From positions 1 through 64,000 of the forward strand of contig CAZQAG010000008.1 in assembly GCA_964591295.1 (NCBI GenBank): DNA of 64,000 nucleotides, read 5' to 3'. This DNA comes from VAXT01 sp964591295. Lineage in GTDB: Bacteria; Actinomycetota; Thermoleophilia; Gaiellales; Gaiellaceae. Both the position numbers and the translations under genes were made by a program. Below, piece by piece: positions 33,693 through 41,888 of the stretch. The notes beneath the pieces are model-generated. The model saw only the letters and a list, made by a program, of their open reading frames with translations. It ran no database searches and was not told where the DNA came from. The stretch's first letter is position 1. Each line of letters begins with the position of its first letter.

Positions 33693-34387
33693 CAGGCGGA
33701 GGCGAGGTGTCGGAGGGCGCGCCAGAAGAGCAGCTGCGAGAGCTCCTGTGCGAGCTCTGCGAGCGTCCTCAAGTCGCCGAGAGCCGCCTCGCGACGCTCG
33801 GGGTTGCGCGTGCGGAGGGTCGGCCCGACGAGCTGCTCCAGGAGCGCTCCCTCGCGGTCGGCCGCGGTGCGGAAGGGGCGCAGATTGCGCGGCCCGACTC
33901 CGAACGACGAGAGCTGAGCGCAGACCGCTGCGATCTCCGCATCTCCCGCGGAGTACCGCTTCTCGCCCCCATCTCCACGCGCTTCGAGCAGGCCGTACTC
34001 CTCGAGCTCGCGCACGAGCTGAGGAGTCGCGCCGGAGCGCTCGACGAGCTCTCGCGCGTCCAGCTCCTCCTCAGGCCCGGCAAGCCCTGCCGCGCGCCGT
34101 CGCCGCCGCGACTTGCTCGCTGCCGGCGAAGACAGCTCCTGCCGAATCACCCGCAGCGGCAGGAACTCGTCCCGCTGCAGGCGCAGGATCGTCCGCAGGC
34201 GCTCGACCGCGTCCTCGTCGAAGAGGCGGTAGCCGCCTTGCGTGCGCTTCGTCGTGATCAGACCCTGGTCTTCGAGATAGCGGATCTTCGAGATCGAGAC
34301 GTCCGGGAACTCGTCCCTCAGGTGCTGACAAACGGCCCCGATGTGGAGCAGGCCGTTGCTGGACGGTGCCTGGGCCGCTGCGCTCAC
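33692..34387 (-). CDS. ftsR: MerR-family regulator, FtsR-like
   Basis: A 231-residue regulator. The N-terminal MerR winged helix is clear: GLLHIGAVCQHLRDEFPDVS, ISKIRYLEDQGLITTKRTQG and GYRLFDEDAVERLRTILRLQ. A Ser/Arg linker and a helical C-terminal domain follow. The gene order FHA (GarA/OdhI-like) then this gene matches the actinobacterial garA-ftsR pair, in which FtsR activates ftsZ transcription in corynebacteria. The name is by context and motif; the target is inferred. Confidence 0.82.
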   Translation of the reverse strand: MSAAAQAPSSNGLLHIGAVCQHLRDEFPDVSISKIRYLEDQGLITTKRTQGGYRLFDEDAVERLRTILRLQRDEFLPLRVIRQELSSPAASKSRRRRRAAGLAGPEEELDARELVERSGATPQLVRELEEYGLLEARGDGGEKRYSAGDAEIAAVCAQLSSFGVGPRNLRPFRTAADREGALLEQLVGPTLRTRNPERREAALGDLRTLAELAQELSQLLFWRALRHLASA

Positions 34388-34851
34388 TGGGTGAGAAACG
34401 TCAGCTTGTACTTGCCGATCTGGACCTCGTCGCCGTCCTCCAGCTGGCCGGACTCGATCCTGCGCCGGTTGAGGAAGGTTCCGTTGAGGCTTCCCTTGTC
34501 CTCGATGAAGAAGTCGCCGTTGCGTCGGAGAACCTGCGCGTGCCGGCGCGACACCGTCACGTCGTCGAGGAAGACGTCGCAGTCGGGCGAGCGGCCGACC
34601 GTCGTGCTCTCGTTCTCGAGCAGGAAGTGCTCGCCTGCGCGCCCTCCTCCCGAGCGGACGACGAGCGCGGGCCCCTCGGTCTTGATCTCGTCGAGGATCG
34701 CAGCCGAGTCGTCCTCGCCGTCTTCAGGCGTAAAGCTCATCGTCGTGTCCGACCCCGATTCGTCGCGAACGAGCAGCGCGCCGCATTTGGCGCAGTAGTG
34801 CGCCGCCTCCGGGTTCTGGAAGCCGCACTCCGGGCAGTACACGTGGCTCAA
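34384..34851 (-). CDS. garA: zinc-ribbon FHA-domain protein, GarA/OdhI-like
   Basis: A 155-residue protein. Residues 1-28 form a zinc ribbon (YCPECGFQNPEAAHYCAKCG). A short acidic segment with the TT pair SGSDTTMSFTPEDG follows, comparable to the PknB/PknG phosphorylation site of GarA. The FHA domain has STTVGRSPDCDVFLDDVTVS, RRHAQVLRRNGDFF and GSLNGTFLNRRRIES, the phosphothreonine-binding residues. GarA/OdhI switches 2-oxoglutarate metabolism by binding its enzymes. The zinc ribbon is an addition compared with mycobacterial GarA. Confidence 0.88.
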   Translation of the reverse strand: MSHVYCPECGFQNPEAAHYCAKCGALLVRDESGSDTTMSFTPEDGEDDSAAILDEIKTEGPALVVRSGGGRAGEHFLLENESTTVGRSPDCDVFLDDVTVSRRHAQVLRRNGDFFIEDKGSLNGTFLNRRRIESGQLEDGDEVQIGKYKLTFLTQ

Positions 34852-35102
34852 GCGTCGTCCTTTGGGGGCGGCGAGGCCTTCCCCGCGAGGATGCGCGCGA
34901 GACCTTCGACGTCTACCTGCTCGAGCACGCTGCGTCCCTCAGACTTTTGGAGCCGCGCGACGAGCTCGGCACGCAGGATGTCGATCTTGCCGTGCAGCAG
35001 CCGGCGGCGGTAGGAGATCTCCTGCTCCTCCTCCGTCAGGTCGTCGATCAGCTTCTTCAGGTCGGCATCAGATGTCGAGGACAGATCGGGGAGCGGTTCC
35101 AC
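34848..35102 (-). CDS. RsiG-like small helical protein (putative cyclic-di-GMP-responsive anti-sigma)
   Basis: An 84-residue protein whose middle reads as a helical hairpin: DLTEEEQEISYRRRLLHGKI then DILRAELVARLQ. It matches the RsiG cyclic-di-GMP signature E-x3-S-x2-R-x3-Q-x3-D at every position but one, where His replaces Gln (E, S, R, H, D). RsiG is the anti-sigma of WhiG in Streptomyces and has single-motif relatives in deep-branching actinobacteria. The stop-start overlap with the FHA gene (ATGA) makes a three-gene regulatory operon. No WhiG-type sigma is in the window. Confidence 0.65.
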   Translation of the reverse strand: MEPLPDLSSTSDADLKKLIDDLTEEEQEISYRRRLLHGKIDILRAELVARLQKSEGRSVLEQVDVEGLARILAGKASPPPKDDA

Positions 35103-35172
35103 GCGTTTCAGCCTTTCGTTCGGAGGACGACGGCGCTGGCAAGTAAAGCAGTAGCACCCTAAAGGTTCAACC

Positions 35173-37683
35173 TCAGCTTGAGATTCCGGCCTCTTCCTGG
35201 AGCACTTCCTCGACGAGCGCGCGGAACTCGCTCTCGAGTGCGTTCGACGCCTGCTCGTCGCGGCCCTCGGCGTAGATGTGGACGAGAGGCTCGTCGGGAT
35301 CGGGCAAGACCCTCACCCACCCGCGACGGTCGCTCACCTTGATGCCTTCGAGAAGATCGAGGTCGCGACCCTTGAGCCGCTCGCTGAGCACCCGCATGAC
35401 GAGCCCCTTCTGCGCCCAGGGGCAGGGCAGTTGCCGATGGACGAGGGTCGAGGTGGGCAGCTCACCGACGAGCGTGGAGAGCGGCTGCCGAACAGGCGCC
35501 AGCAACTCGAGGAGCTTGCACAGGCTCGCCATCCCGTCGTAGGCGGGTAGGAAGTCCGGGAAGACGTAGCCGCCACCGACGGCACCCGCGAAGATGACGC
35601 CATCCTCCGATGCGACCCTGGTCAGCTCGCTGAGCGAAGCCGGCGTGCGCACGACCTGCAGGCCACTGCCCTTGACGAGGTGGTCGACCTGGCTCGTCAC
35701 CGTCACCGGGAACGCAAGCTTGCCGCGGCGGCCGTTCGACCCGATCAAGCGCAGGAACAGCAGCAGCGCTTGCTCGACGGGGATCTCGTGGCCACTCTCG
35801 TCGATCAAGTAGAGACGCTCCGCGGCGCGGTCGAAAACGGCGCCGAAGTCGGCGCCGACCGCGCTCACGAGCTTCTTCGCCTGTCCGATGAGCCCTCGTA
35901 GGTCCCCACCGTGATCATCCGGCTCGTTGGCTGCGAAGGCATGGGCCGAGACCGCTTCGACGCCGAGCTGCCCCAGCACGAGCGGCAGCACGAGCGATGC
36001 AGACGAGTAGCCGTAGTCGACGACGATGCGGAACCCGCGAGAGCGGATCGCGTCGAGGTCGAGTGTCGCCAGGAGGTCCTCCGCGTAGCTCTCCCGCGCG
36101 CGCACCGGATAGTCGACGGTGCCGATCCCGGACGCAGCCGAGCGACGCAGCTCACCCCGCGAGAAATGCTTCTCGATCTCCTTCTGGAGAGCAGGAGTGA
36201 TCTGGATCCCGGGATCCTCGAAGAAGCGGATCTGGGCAACCTCGGGATCGGCCGAGCTAAAGCCGACATGGAAGCCCGCCGCATAGTCGTGCGTCTTCAG
36301 AAGGTGGCGCCCGACAGCGCTCGGAAGCGTCCGCAGGTCGGCGACGTCCACGCCGGTCGAGTTGATCCCCGCGATCATCGAGCGCTCGATCATGCGGCAG
36401 GTCGCCGGTGCTTCCCTGCTCGCCACGATCCGGGCGCCGCGGGGAAGCGCGGTTCCGAACGCGACTGCCAGCCGCGTGACCACTTCGGGCGTGAGGTCGA
36501 CGTTGACGAGTCCGGAGACGCCGTCCTTCCCGAACAGCCGCGAAGAACCTGCTGACTCCCAGATCAGGCTCTCGTAGATCTGAGCCCCGCTCTCCACTTC
36601 CTTGTACGGATAGACGCGGACGCCGGGCATGAGCACGCTCTCCTCGCCGACCTTCACCTCGTCGCCGATCGCCACTCCTTCCTGGATCCGGACGTGCGCG
36701 CGGATGTCGCACGAGCGGCCGACGATCGCCCCCTCGACGATCGCGCCGCGGCCGATGTGAGTCGACGCGTCCACGACCGACCGAGAGGTGCGGGCACGCT
36801 CCCGCAGGGTCACGCTCGCGGAGAGCACCGAGTACGGGCCAACGTGTGCGCCGCGCGCGACCCGGCAGTAGTTCGAGATCAGCGCAGGCCCCTCGACCTG
36901 GTCGAGGTCGTCGAGCTCCACCCCCTCCCCCAGCCACACGTTGCCGCGGAGGCGGATACCGGGAACCGTGAGCTGAACGCGCTCGTCGAGCGCGTCGAAG
37001 TTCGCCTGCTGGTACTGCTCCAGATTGCCGATGTCCTGCCAGTAACCCTCCATCGGGAACCCGTAGATCGGCCGCCCCATCTCAAGGAGAAGAGGAAAGA
37101 GCTCCTTGGAGAAGTCGAACGGACGGTCGGAGGGAATGTGCTCGAGCACCTCGGGCTCGAGGACGTACACGCCCGTGTTGATCGTGTCGGAGAACACTTG
37201 CCCCCACGAAGGCTTCTCGAGGAAGCGCTCGACACGTCCCTGGTCGTCCACGACGACGATTCCGAACTCGAGCGGATTCGGGACTGACTTGAGCCCGATC
37301 GTGACGGCCGCGCCTCGCTTGCGGTGGAACTTGACGAGCTTGCCGAGGTCGAAGTCGCACAGTGCGTCGCCCGAGATGACGAGAAACGTGTCGTCGAGCT
37401 TGCCCGCGGCCAGGCGGACCGAGCCGGCCGTCCCCAGCGGCGATTCTTCCACCGAGTACTCGATGTGCACGCCGAGGCTCTCACCGTCGCCGAAGTAGCT
37501 GCGAATCGCCTGCGGCATGAACGCGACCGTGACGATCACGTCCTCGAAACCGTGCGTCCGCAGCAGCTCCACGATGTGCTCCATGCACGGCTTGCCGACG
37601 ATCGGGACCATCGGCTTCGGCTGGTTCGACGTCACCGGCCGCAGACGCGTCCCCTCGCCGCCCGCCATGACGACGGCTTTCAT
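35173..37683 (-). CDS. sugar-1-phosphate nucleotidyltransferase fused to a phosphomannomutase-like domain
   Basis: An 836-residue fusion. Residues 1-235 are a nucleotidyltransferase (MKAVVMAGGEGTRLRPVTSN, ISGDALCDFD, MEGYWQDIGNLEQYQQANFD). Residues about 245-375 are left-handed beta-helix acyl/hexapeptide repeats. The rest is phosphohexomutase-like (VNVDLTPEVVTRLAVAFG, IAGINSTGVDVADLRTLPSA). The phosphoserine motif TASHNP is not present; the equivalent region reads AAGFHVGFSSADPEVAQI. Mutase activity is therefore doubtful and the domain may be regulatory. Probable role: GDP-mannose or UDP-sugar supply. Confidence 0.85.
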   Translation of the reverse strand: MKAVVMAGGEGTRLRPVTSNQPKPMVPIVGKPCMEHIVELLRTHGFEDVIVTVAFMPQAIRSYFGDGESLGVHIEYSVEESPLGTAGSVRLAAGKLDDTFLVISGDALCDFDLGKLVKFHRKRGAAVTIGLKSVPNPLEFGIVVVDDQGRVERFLEKPSWGQVFSDTINTGVYVLEPEVLEHIPSDRPFDFSKELFPLLLEMGRPIYGFPMEGYWQDIGNLEQYQQANFDALDERVQLTVPGIRLRGNVWLGEGVELDDLDQVEGPALISNYCRVARGAHVGPYSVLSASVTLRERARTSRSVVDASTHIGRGAIVEGAIVGRSCDIRAHVRIQEGVAIGDEVKVGEESVLMPGVRVYPYKEVESGAQIYESLIWESAGSSRLFGKDGVSGLVNVDLTPEVVTRLAVAFGTALPRGARIVASREAPATCRMIERSMIAGINSTGVDVADLRTLPSAVGRHLLKTHDYAAGFHVGFSSADPEVAQIRFFEDPGIQITPALQKEIEKHFSRGELRRSAASGIGTVDYPVRARESYAEDLLATLDLDAIRSRGFRIVVDYGYSSASLVLPLVLGQLGVEAVSAHAFAANEPDDHGGDLRGLIGQAKKLVSAVGADFGAVFDRAAERLYLIDESGHEIPVEQALLLFLRLIGSNGRRGKLAFPVTVTSQVDHLVKGSGLQVVRTPASLSELTRVASEDGVIFAGAVGGGYVFPDFLPAYDGMASLCKLLELLAPVRQPLSTLVGELPTSTLVHRQLPCPWAQKGLVMRVLSERLKGRDLDLLEGIKVSDRRGWVRVLPDPDEPLVHIYAEGRDEQASNALESEFRALVEEVLQEEAGISS

Positions 37684-38234
37684 CGCTGCCCCGCCCGCAG
37701 CGCGGACATGAGGTAGAGAGCGCCTGCACCCAGGGCGAGCGCGAGCCCGGTCCAGAAGATCCAGAGCGGCCACTCCGTGCCTTCGTGCGTGACCATGACG
37801 AACGCGAGGGCTGCGTAGAGCAGCCAGGTGGCGGCCTTCCCGAGGAAATTGACCGAAAGCTCGTAACCGCGGGGCACGAAGAGCTTGTACCCACCGATCA
37901 GCAGAGCGTCTCGCACCAGGATGAGAGCGAGCGCCACCCACGGCAGTCGGTGATGGACGGCGACGAGGAGGATGACCGCTGCGTCGATCATCAACCGATC
38001 GGCGAGCGGGTCGGCGACCTTGCCGAATGCGGACTCCACGCGCCAGCGGCGAGCGAGCCACCCGTCGACCTGGTCGCTGACACCGGCGATGCCGAAGAGG
38101 ATGGCGGCGAACCAGCTGCGGCCTCCGTCCGCCGTGATGAGAACGGCGACGAAGACCGGGATCAGCGCCAGGCGCAGGATCGTGAGCGCATTTGGCACGT
38201 GCGCGTAAGGAGCGGATGCCGCGCGGGCAGACAT
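37680..38234 (-). CDS. CDP-alcohol phosphatidyltransferase (PgsA-like)
   Basis: A 184-residue membrane enzyme of phospholipid head-group transfer. The signature D-x2-D-G-x2-A-R-x8-G-x3-D-x3-D is complete (SDQVDGWLARRWRVESAFGK, VADPLADR). Several hydrophobic helices flank it. The likely product is phosphatidylglycerolphosphate, but phosphatidylinositol-phosphate or cardiolipin-type synthases share the motif. It overlaps the fusion gene by 4 bp. Its 5' side faces the promoter module at 38292. Confidence 0.87.
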   Translation of the reverse strand: MSARAASAPYAHVPNALTILRLALIPVFVAVLITADGGRSWFAAILFGIAGVSDQVDGWLARRWRVESAFGKVADPLADRLMIDAAVILLVAVHHRLPWVALALILVRDALLIGGYKLFVPRGYELSVNFLGKAATWLLYAALAFVMVTHEGTEWPLWIFWTGLALALGAGALYLMSALRAGQR

Positions 38235-38291
38235 GCCGTCAAGGATAGAGCGCCCCCGGATCGTTGTTCCGCATTTGCTCGACTTTCGTGA

Positions 38292-38331
38292 CAGACACGC
38301 GCGAACTTCCTCGATACGATTTACATCGGGA
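38292..38331 (+). promoter_or_regulatory. promoter-shaped repeated module, copy B (upstream of hutF)
   Basis: CAGACA (38292-38297), 17-bp spacer, TACGAT (38315-38320), then ACATCGGGAGGAGG. It is 57 bp before the hutF start and is the copy that best fits a working promoter. It shares the spacer pattern GCGCRAA..TCC.CGA with copies at 19410 and 61273. Confidence 0.6.
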
Positions 38332-38377
38332 GGAGGTCGGCGGTACCGGTATAGAGGGGCGTTGATACCGTCGCGCC

Positions 38378-39385
38378 GTGGCGAACCGCCTCACGATTCC
38401 CGGCTTCGTCAACGCGCACAGCCACGCCTTTCAGCGAGCGCTCCGAGGCCGCACCGAGGGCGGCGACTTCTGGGCCTGGCGCGACGCCATGCTCGCCCTG
38501 GCCGACGAGCAGTCGCCGGAGCGGGTGCGCACCGACTACGAGCGCGTCTACCGCGAGATGCTCGCCGCCGGCTACACCGCGGTCGGCGAGTTCCACTACC
38601 TCGGCTTTGAGCAGGCCCTCGCGGCCGCGGAGGCCGCTGAAGCGGCGGGCATCGCATTCGTCCTCCTTTACGCGGCCTATGGACGCGGCGGCCTCGAGCG
38701 CTTCCGCCAGCCCTCGCCTGCCGACTATCTCAACCAGGTGGAGAGGCTTCGTGAGCGGGGGATCCAGGTCGCGCTCGCCCCCCACTCCGTCCGCGCCTGC
38801 CCGGCCGACTGGCTCGAGGAGATCGGCCGCTACGCCGACGAGCACGAGCTTCCCCTGCACGTGCACGCCGACGAGCAGCCGCGCGAGATCGACGAATGCA
38901 TCGAGGAGCACGGCGTGAGGCCGATCGAGCTCCTCGCCAAGACAGGCTGCCTCGGCCCCCGTACAACGGTCGTCCACGCGACGCACGCCGCCGATCGCGA
39001 GCTCGACCTCCTGGCGGAAGCGGGCGCCCGGATCTGCGCCTGCCTCACGACCGAGGCGAATCTCGGAGACGGCTTCCTGGCAGTGGAGCGGGTGTGCGAG
39101 CGAAGCCTCGGCGTCTGCATCGGCTCAGACTCCAACGTCCGCATCGACCCGCTCGAGGAGCTGCGCGAGCTGGAAGGCATCGCACGGCGGCGCACCCTGA
39201 AGCGGAACGTCGTCTCACCGGAGTCGCTCCTCTGCTTCGGCTCCGACGAGGGCGCCGCGTCCCTCGGGCTCGATGCCTGGGCCGACGTCGAGGTCGACCT
39301 CGAGCATCCCTCACTGGCCGGGATCAACGAGTCGGACGTGTTCGGCGCGCTCGTCTTCGGCTGCTCGGCCGACGTCTTCGTCTAG
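38378..39385 (+). CDS. hutF: formimidoylglutamate deiminase (HutF-like)
   Basis: A 335-residue amidohydrolase. The metal-site motifs are present: PGFVNAHSHAFQRALRGRTE, LHVHADEQPREIDECIEEHG, TTVVHATHA and CIGSDSNVRIDPLEELR. HutF turns N-formimino-L-glutamate into N-formyl-L-glutamate in histidine breakdown. It is shorter than typical HutF (about 450) because the N-terminal beta-sandwich is missing, so residues before PGFVN are few. GTG start at 38378. Convergent with the arginase gene (4-bp overlap of stops). An alternative is a related aminohydrolase. Confidence 0.83.
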   Translation: MANRLTIPGFVNAHSHAFQRALRGRTEGGDFWAWRDAMLALADEQSPERVRTDYERVYREMLAAGYTAVGEFHYLGFEQALAAAEAAEAAGIAFVLLYAAYGRGGLERFRQPSPADYLNQVERLRERGIQVALAPHSVRACPADWLEEIGRYADEHELPLHVHADEQPREIDECIEEHGVRPIELLAKTGCLGPRTTVVHATHAADRELDLLAEAGARICACLTTEANLGDGFLAVERVCERSLGVCIGSDSNVRIDPLEELRELEGIARRRTLKRNVVSPESLLCFGSDEGAASLGLDAWADVEVDLEHPSLAGINESDVFGALVFGCSADVFV

Positions 39386-40278
39386 AGAATCCGCACGCCT
39401 AGCGCACTCGCGGCGAGGCCGACGGCCAGCTTCGCGGTCGTGTTCTCGTGGTCGCGAATGGGGTTCACCTCGGTCAGCTCGAGCGAATCCAGCACTCCCG
39501 CCTCGGCGACGAGCTCGAGCGCGAGGTGCGCCTCCCGATACGACAGGCCGCCGAGCACCGGGTCGCCGACCCCGGGAGCAAACTCCGGATCGACGACGTC
39601 CAGGTCGACCGAAACGTGAACGAACGCCCCGCCCGAAACGCGCGCGAGCGCTTCCTCGATCACCGGCTCGACGCCACGCCGGTCAAGGTCGCTGATCGTG
39701 TAAACGGCAAGACCGAGCTCGCGGACGAGGTCCCGCTCCCCGGGATCGAGCGAGCGGACTCCGACGAGTGCGACTCGGGCCGGGTCGACGGCAGGCAGGC
39801 GGAGCCCGTCGGCGGAGAACTGAGCGCCGCAACGGCCTAGGGCCACCGCCAGCGGCATGCCGTGCACGTTTCCGCTCGGCGTCGTCTCCGGCGTGTTCAG
39901 GTCGCCGTGAGCATCGAGCCAGAGCACGCCTCCTGTGCCCGACGCGGAGAGCCCACTGAGCGTTCCGATCGCGACCGAGTGGTCACCACCGAGCACGAGC
40001 GGGACGAGCCCGTCCGTGCGCGCGGCTTCGACCTCCTGGCCGATGCGCGCGCAGGTCTCGAGGATCTCCTCGAGAAAGCGTGCGTTCTCCGGGCCGGCCG
40101 AGCGCGTCTCGGCGAGCGCAGCCTGCACGTTCCCCCGATCCTCCACGTCGATCCCCGCACCGACGAGCCGATCGCGAAGGCCCGCGTAGCGGATTGCCGA
40201 AGGCCCCATGTCGACGCCGCGCCGACCTGCTCCCAGGTCGAGCGCGGCTCCGATGATTGCGACGCGAGCCGGTGCCAC
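39382..40278 (-). CDS. arginase / ureohydrolase
   Basis: A 298-residue ureohydrolase. Binuclear manganese motifs are complete: VLGGDHSVAIGT, WLDAHGDLNTPE and SVDLDVVDPEFAPG. The N-terminal VAIIGAALDLGAGRRGVDMG and NPIRDHENTT end follow the arginase (RocF) branch more than agmatinase. It hydrolyses arginine to ornithine and urea. It is convergent with hutF, so an amino-acid catabolic pair is likely though not co-transcribed. Confidence 0.9.
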   Translation of the reverse strand: MAPARVAIIGAALDLGAGRRGVDMGPSAIRYAGLRDRLVGAGIDVEDRGNVQAALAETRSAGPENARFLEEILETCARIGQEVEAARTDGLVPLVLGGDHSVAIGTLSGLSASGTGGVLWLDAHGDLNTPETTPSGNVHGMPLAVALGRCGAQFSADGLRLPAVDPARVALVGVRSLDPGERDLVRELGLAVYTISDLDRRGVEPVIEEALARVSGGAFVHVSVDLDVVDPEFAPGVGDPVLGGLSYREAHLALELVAEAGVLDSLELTEVNPIRDHENTTAKLAVGLAASALGVRIL

Positions 40279-40365
40279 GTCGGAACCCTAATCCGAGTCG
40301 GACAAGTCAGCGGACGCGCCGGGCTCCTCGGAATCGCCGACGCGTCCGCCGCTCTCACGCGTAGC

Positions 40366-40623
40366 TCAGACGGCCGCGCGCTCCCTCGAGACCTTCTGGC
40401 TGCCTTCCAGCAGCCCGATCGAGAGGTGCTCGAGAACGTCGATCTGCCGCCCGACGATCTCGACGCCCGTGTTCACCAGATGAAACTCGGCCGGCGTCGT
40501 CCAGCCGGGGTTTCGGATGATCCGGATCAGCTCTGCGAACCGATCCTTGTCCACGAGCGCCCGCAGGCGAACCTGTACTTGCTCGATGTGCTGCTCGAGC
40601 TGACCAACGTCGTGCTCCTCCAC
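40366..40623 (-). CDS. small hypothetical protein
   Basis: An 85-residue soluble protein. The GTG start at 40623 has AAGGGAG at a normal distance. The first part is a coiled-coil-like helix (QLEQHIEQVQVRLRALVDKD), followed by RFAELIRIIRNPGWTTPAEF and a second helix. No known family was recognised. It is flanked by about 90 bp and 125 bp of non-coding DNA, so it is probably its own unit. Confidence 0.6.
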   Translation of the reverse strand: MEEHDVGQLEQHIEQVQVRLRALVDKDRFAELIRIIRNPGWTTPAEFHLVNTGVEIVGRQIDVLEHLSIGLLEGSQKVSRERAAV

Positions 40624-40750
40624 TGCTGACTCCCTTCGTGGTAGGTACGAACCGTTGGCTGGGCCACGCTGACGAGCGAACAGTCACACACGACCGGCCC
40701 CGTTTCAACGGTCTCGGCCCGGGTTTGTCAGCGCGGAGCGAAATTTTCGT

Positions 40751-41623
40751 CTAGGGCGCGACGGGAGAAGGCTTGGCCTCGGCCTCGTCGATCTTCCGGC
40801 AGGCAGCCTGCTCCTTCGGCGTAAGCGGATCCTTCGCCGGCTCGAGCGGGTGGCACTGGTAGTTGCGGTGGAGCCGGGCCAGGTCGGGAATGTTGGACGG
40901 CCACGGGTAGAGCACGAGGTGAATCAGCAGGATGACGAGCCCGGCAGCGACGGCAAGTGCGACGACCCGAAGCCGCCGCTCGAGGCTTCGGACCGTCTCG
41001 AACAACGTGGGAAACGGCACGTCGATCGCCCGCCGCTTCGGCCATGCGAGCACACTCGGGATGACCACCCAGAACAGAGCCGTCAATCCGTAGAGCGTCC
41101 GGCCCACGGGAAACTCGTCGTCGATATCTGTTGTCGCGATGGCGATCCCGGTACAGACGACGATGACGAGCAGGGCGATCCCGAAATAGAGAACCGCTCC
41201 GATCTCGCGCACTGGAGTCGGAGAGCGGGTCAATCTGCCGCCCAAAGGGGTCCTGTTGGGAAGCGCCGGGTCGCCCTCCATGCCCCCCGCCTGCTCTTCC
41301 GGGACGCCCTTGACGGGGAGCACGCCGGTCCTGTCCGGGGGATACCGGAACGCGCTGTAGACACAGAAAACGATCACGCCGACGACGACGAGTGCTAACG
41401 CCGGGTAGTCGTACTCGAGCGCTCCCACCGTGCCGGAGATCGTCGGCCACTTCGCACTGTCGGGCCAGATAGCGGCCCATAATTCGGGCACGAGAACGAG
41501 GGCACCGAAGAAGAGCCACACCCCGTAGCCCCACGCCTCACGGCGGTCGACGTCGCTGAAGTGCGTGGTCAGCCATCGCCTGAGCCAGCTCGACGGCGGC
41601 GGCGGAGCCATTCGCTCGCTCAT
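40751..41623 (-). CDS. five-helix membrane protein, unknown
   Basis: A membrane protein of about 290 residues with five hydrophobic helices (YGVWLFFGALVLVPEL, ALALVVVGVIVFCVYSAF, IGAVLYFGIALLVIVVCTG, LYGLTALFWVVIPSVLAW, VVALAVAAGLVILLIHLVLY) and a C-terminal extracytoplasmic-looking tail with two cysteines (NYQCHP, AACRKI). The start is unsure: ATG 41623 is used, but an in-frame ATG at 41680 is possible. The block TVGALEYDYPALALVVVG resembles one in the protein at 31833-32477. Function unknown. Confidence 0.68.
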   Translation of the reverse strand: MSERMAPPPPSSWLRRWLTTHFSDVDRREAWGYGVWLFFGALVLVPELWAAIWPDSAKWPTISGTVGALEYDYPALALVVVGVIVFCVYSAFRYPPDRTGVLPVKGVPEEQAGGMEGDPALPNRTPLGGRLTRSPTPVREIGAVLYFGIALLVIVVCTGIAIATTDIDDEFPVGRTLYGLTALFWVVIPSVLAWPKRRAIDVPFPTLFETVRSLERRLRVVALAVAAGLVILLIHLVLYPWPSNIPDLARLHRNYQCHPLEPAKDPLTPKEQAACRKIDEAEAKPSPVAP

Positions 41624-41888
41624 ATTCAGGACGCTACGACTCGCGTCGGACAGGGACCCCTCGAGCTGTCTCTCCTCCATCCGACACCTTCGTGTCAACG
41701 GGAAGTACGCGATTTAGTCCATTGCGGCCCCCCAGAGGGAGAGGACACTCACCTGCTTCGCCCTGCCGTCGAAGCCCTTTCATCGCGCCCTGCTTCCTCG
41801 AAAGGCCTCGCCCGAGTCGCCGTGGTCGGCATGTCGCTGGCCGTACTGGCGCTCGGAATGCTGGCGGTGTGGTCGTCCAAGGCAGCCG

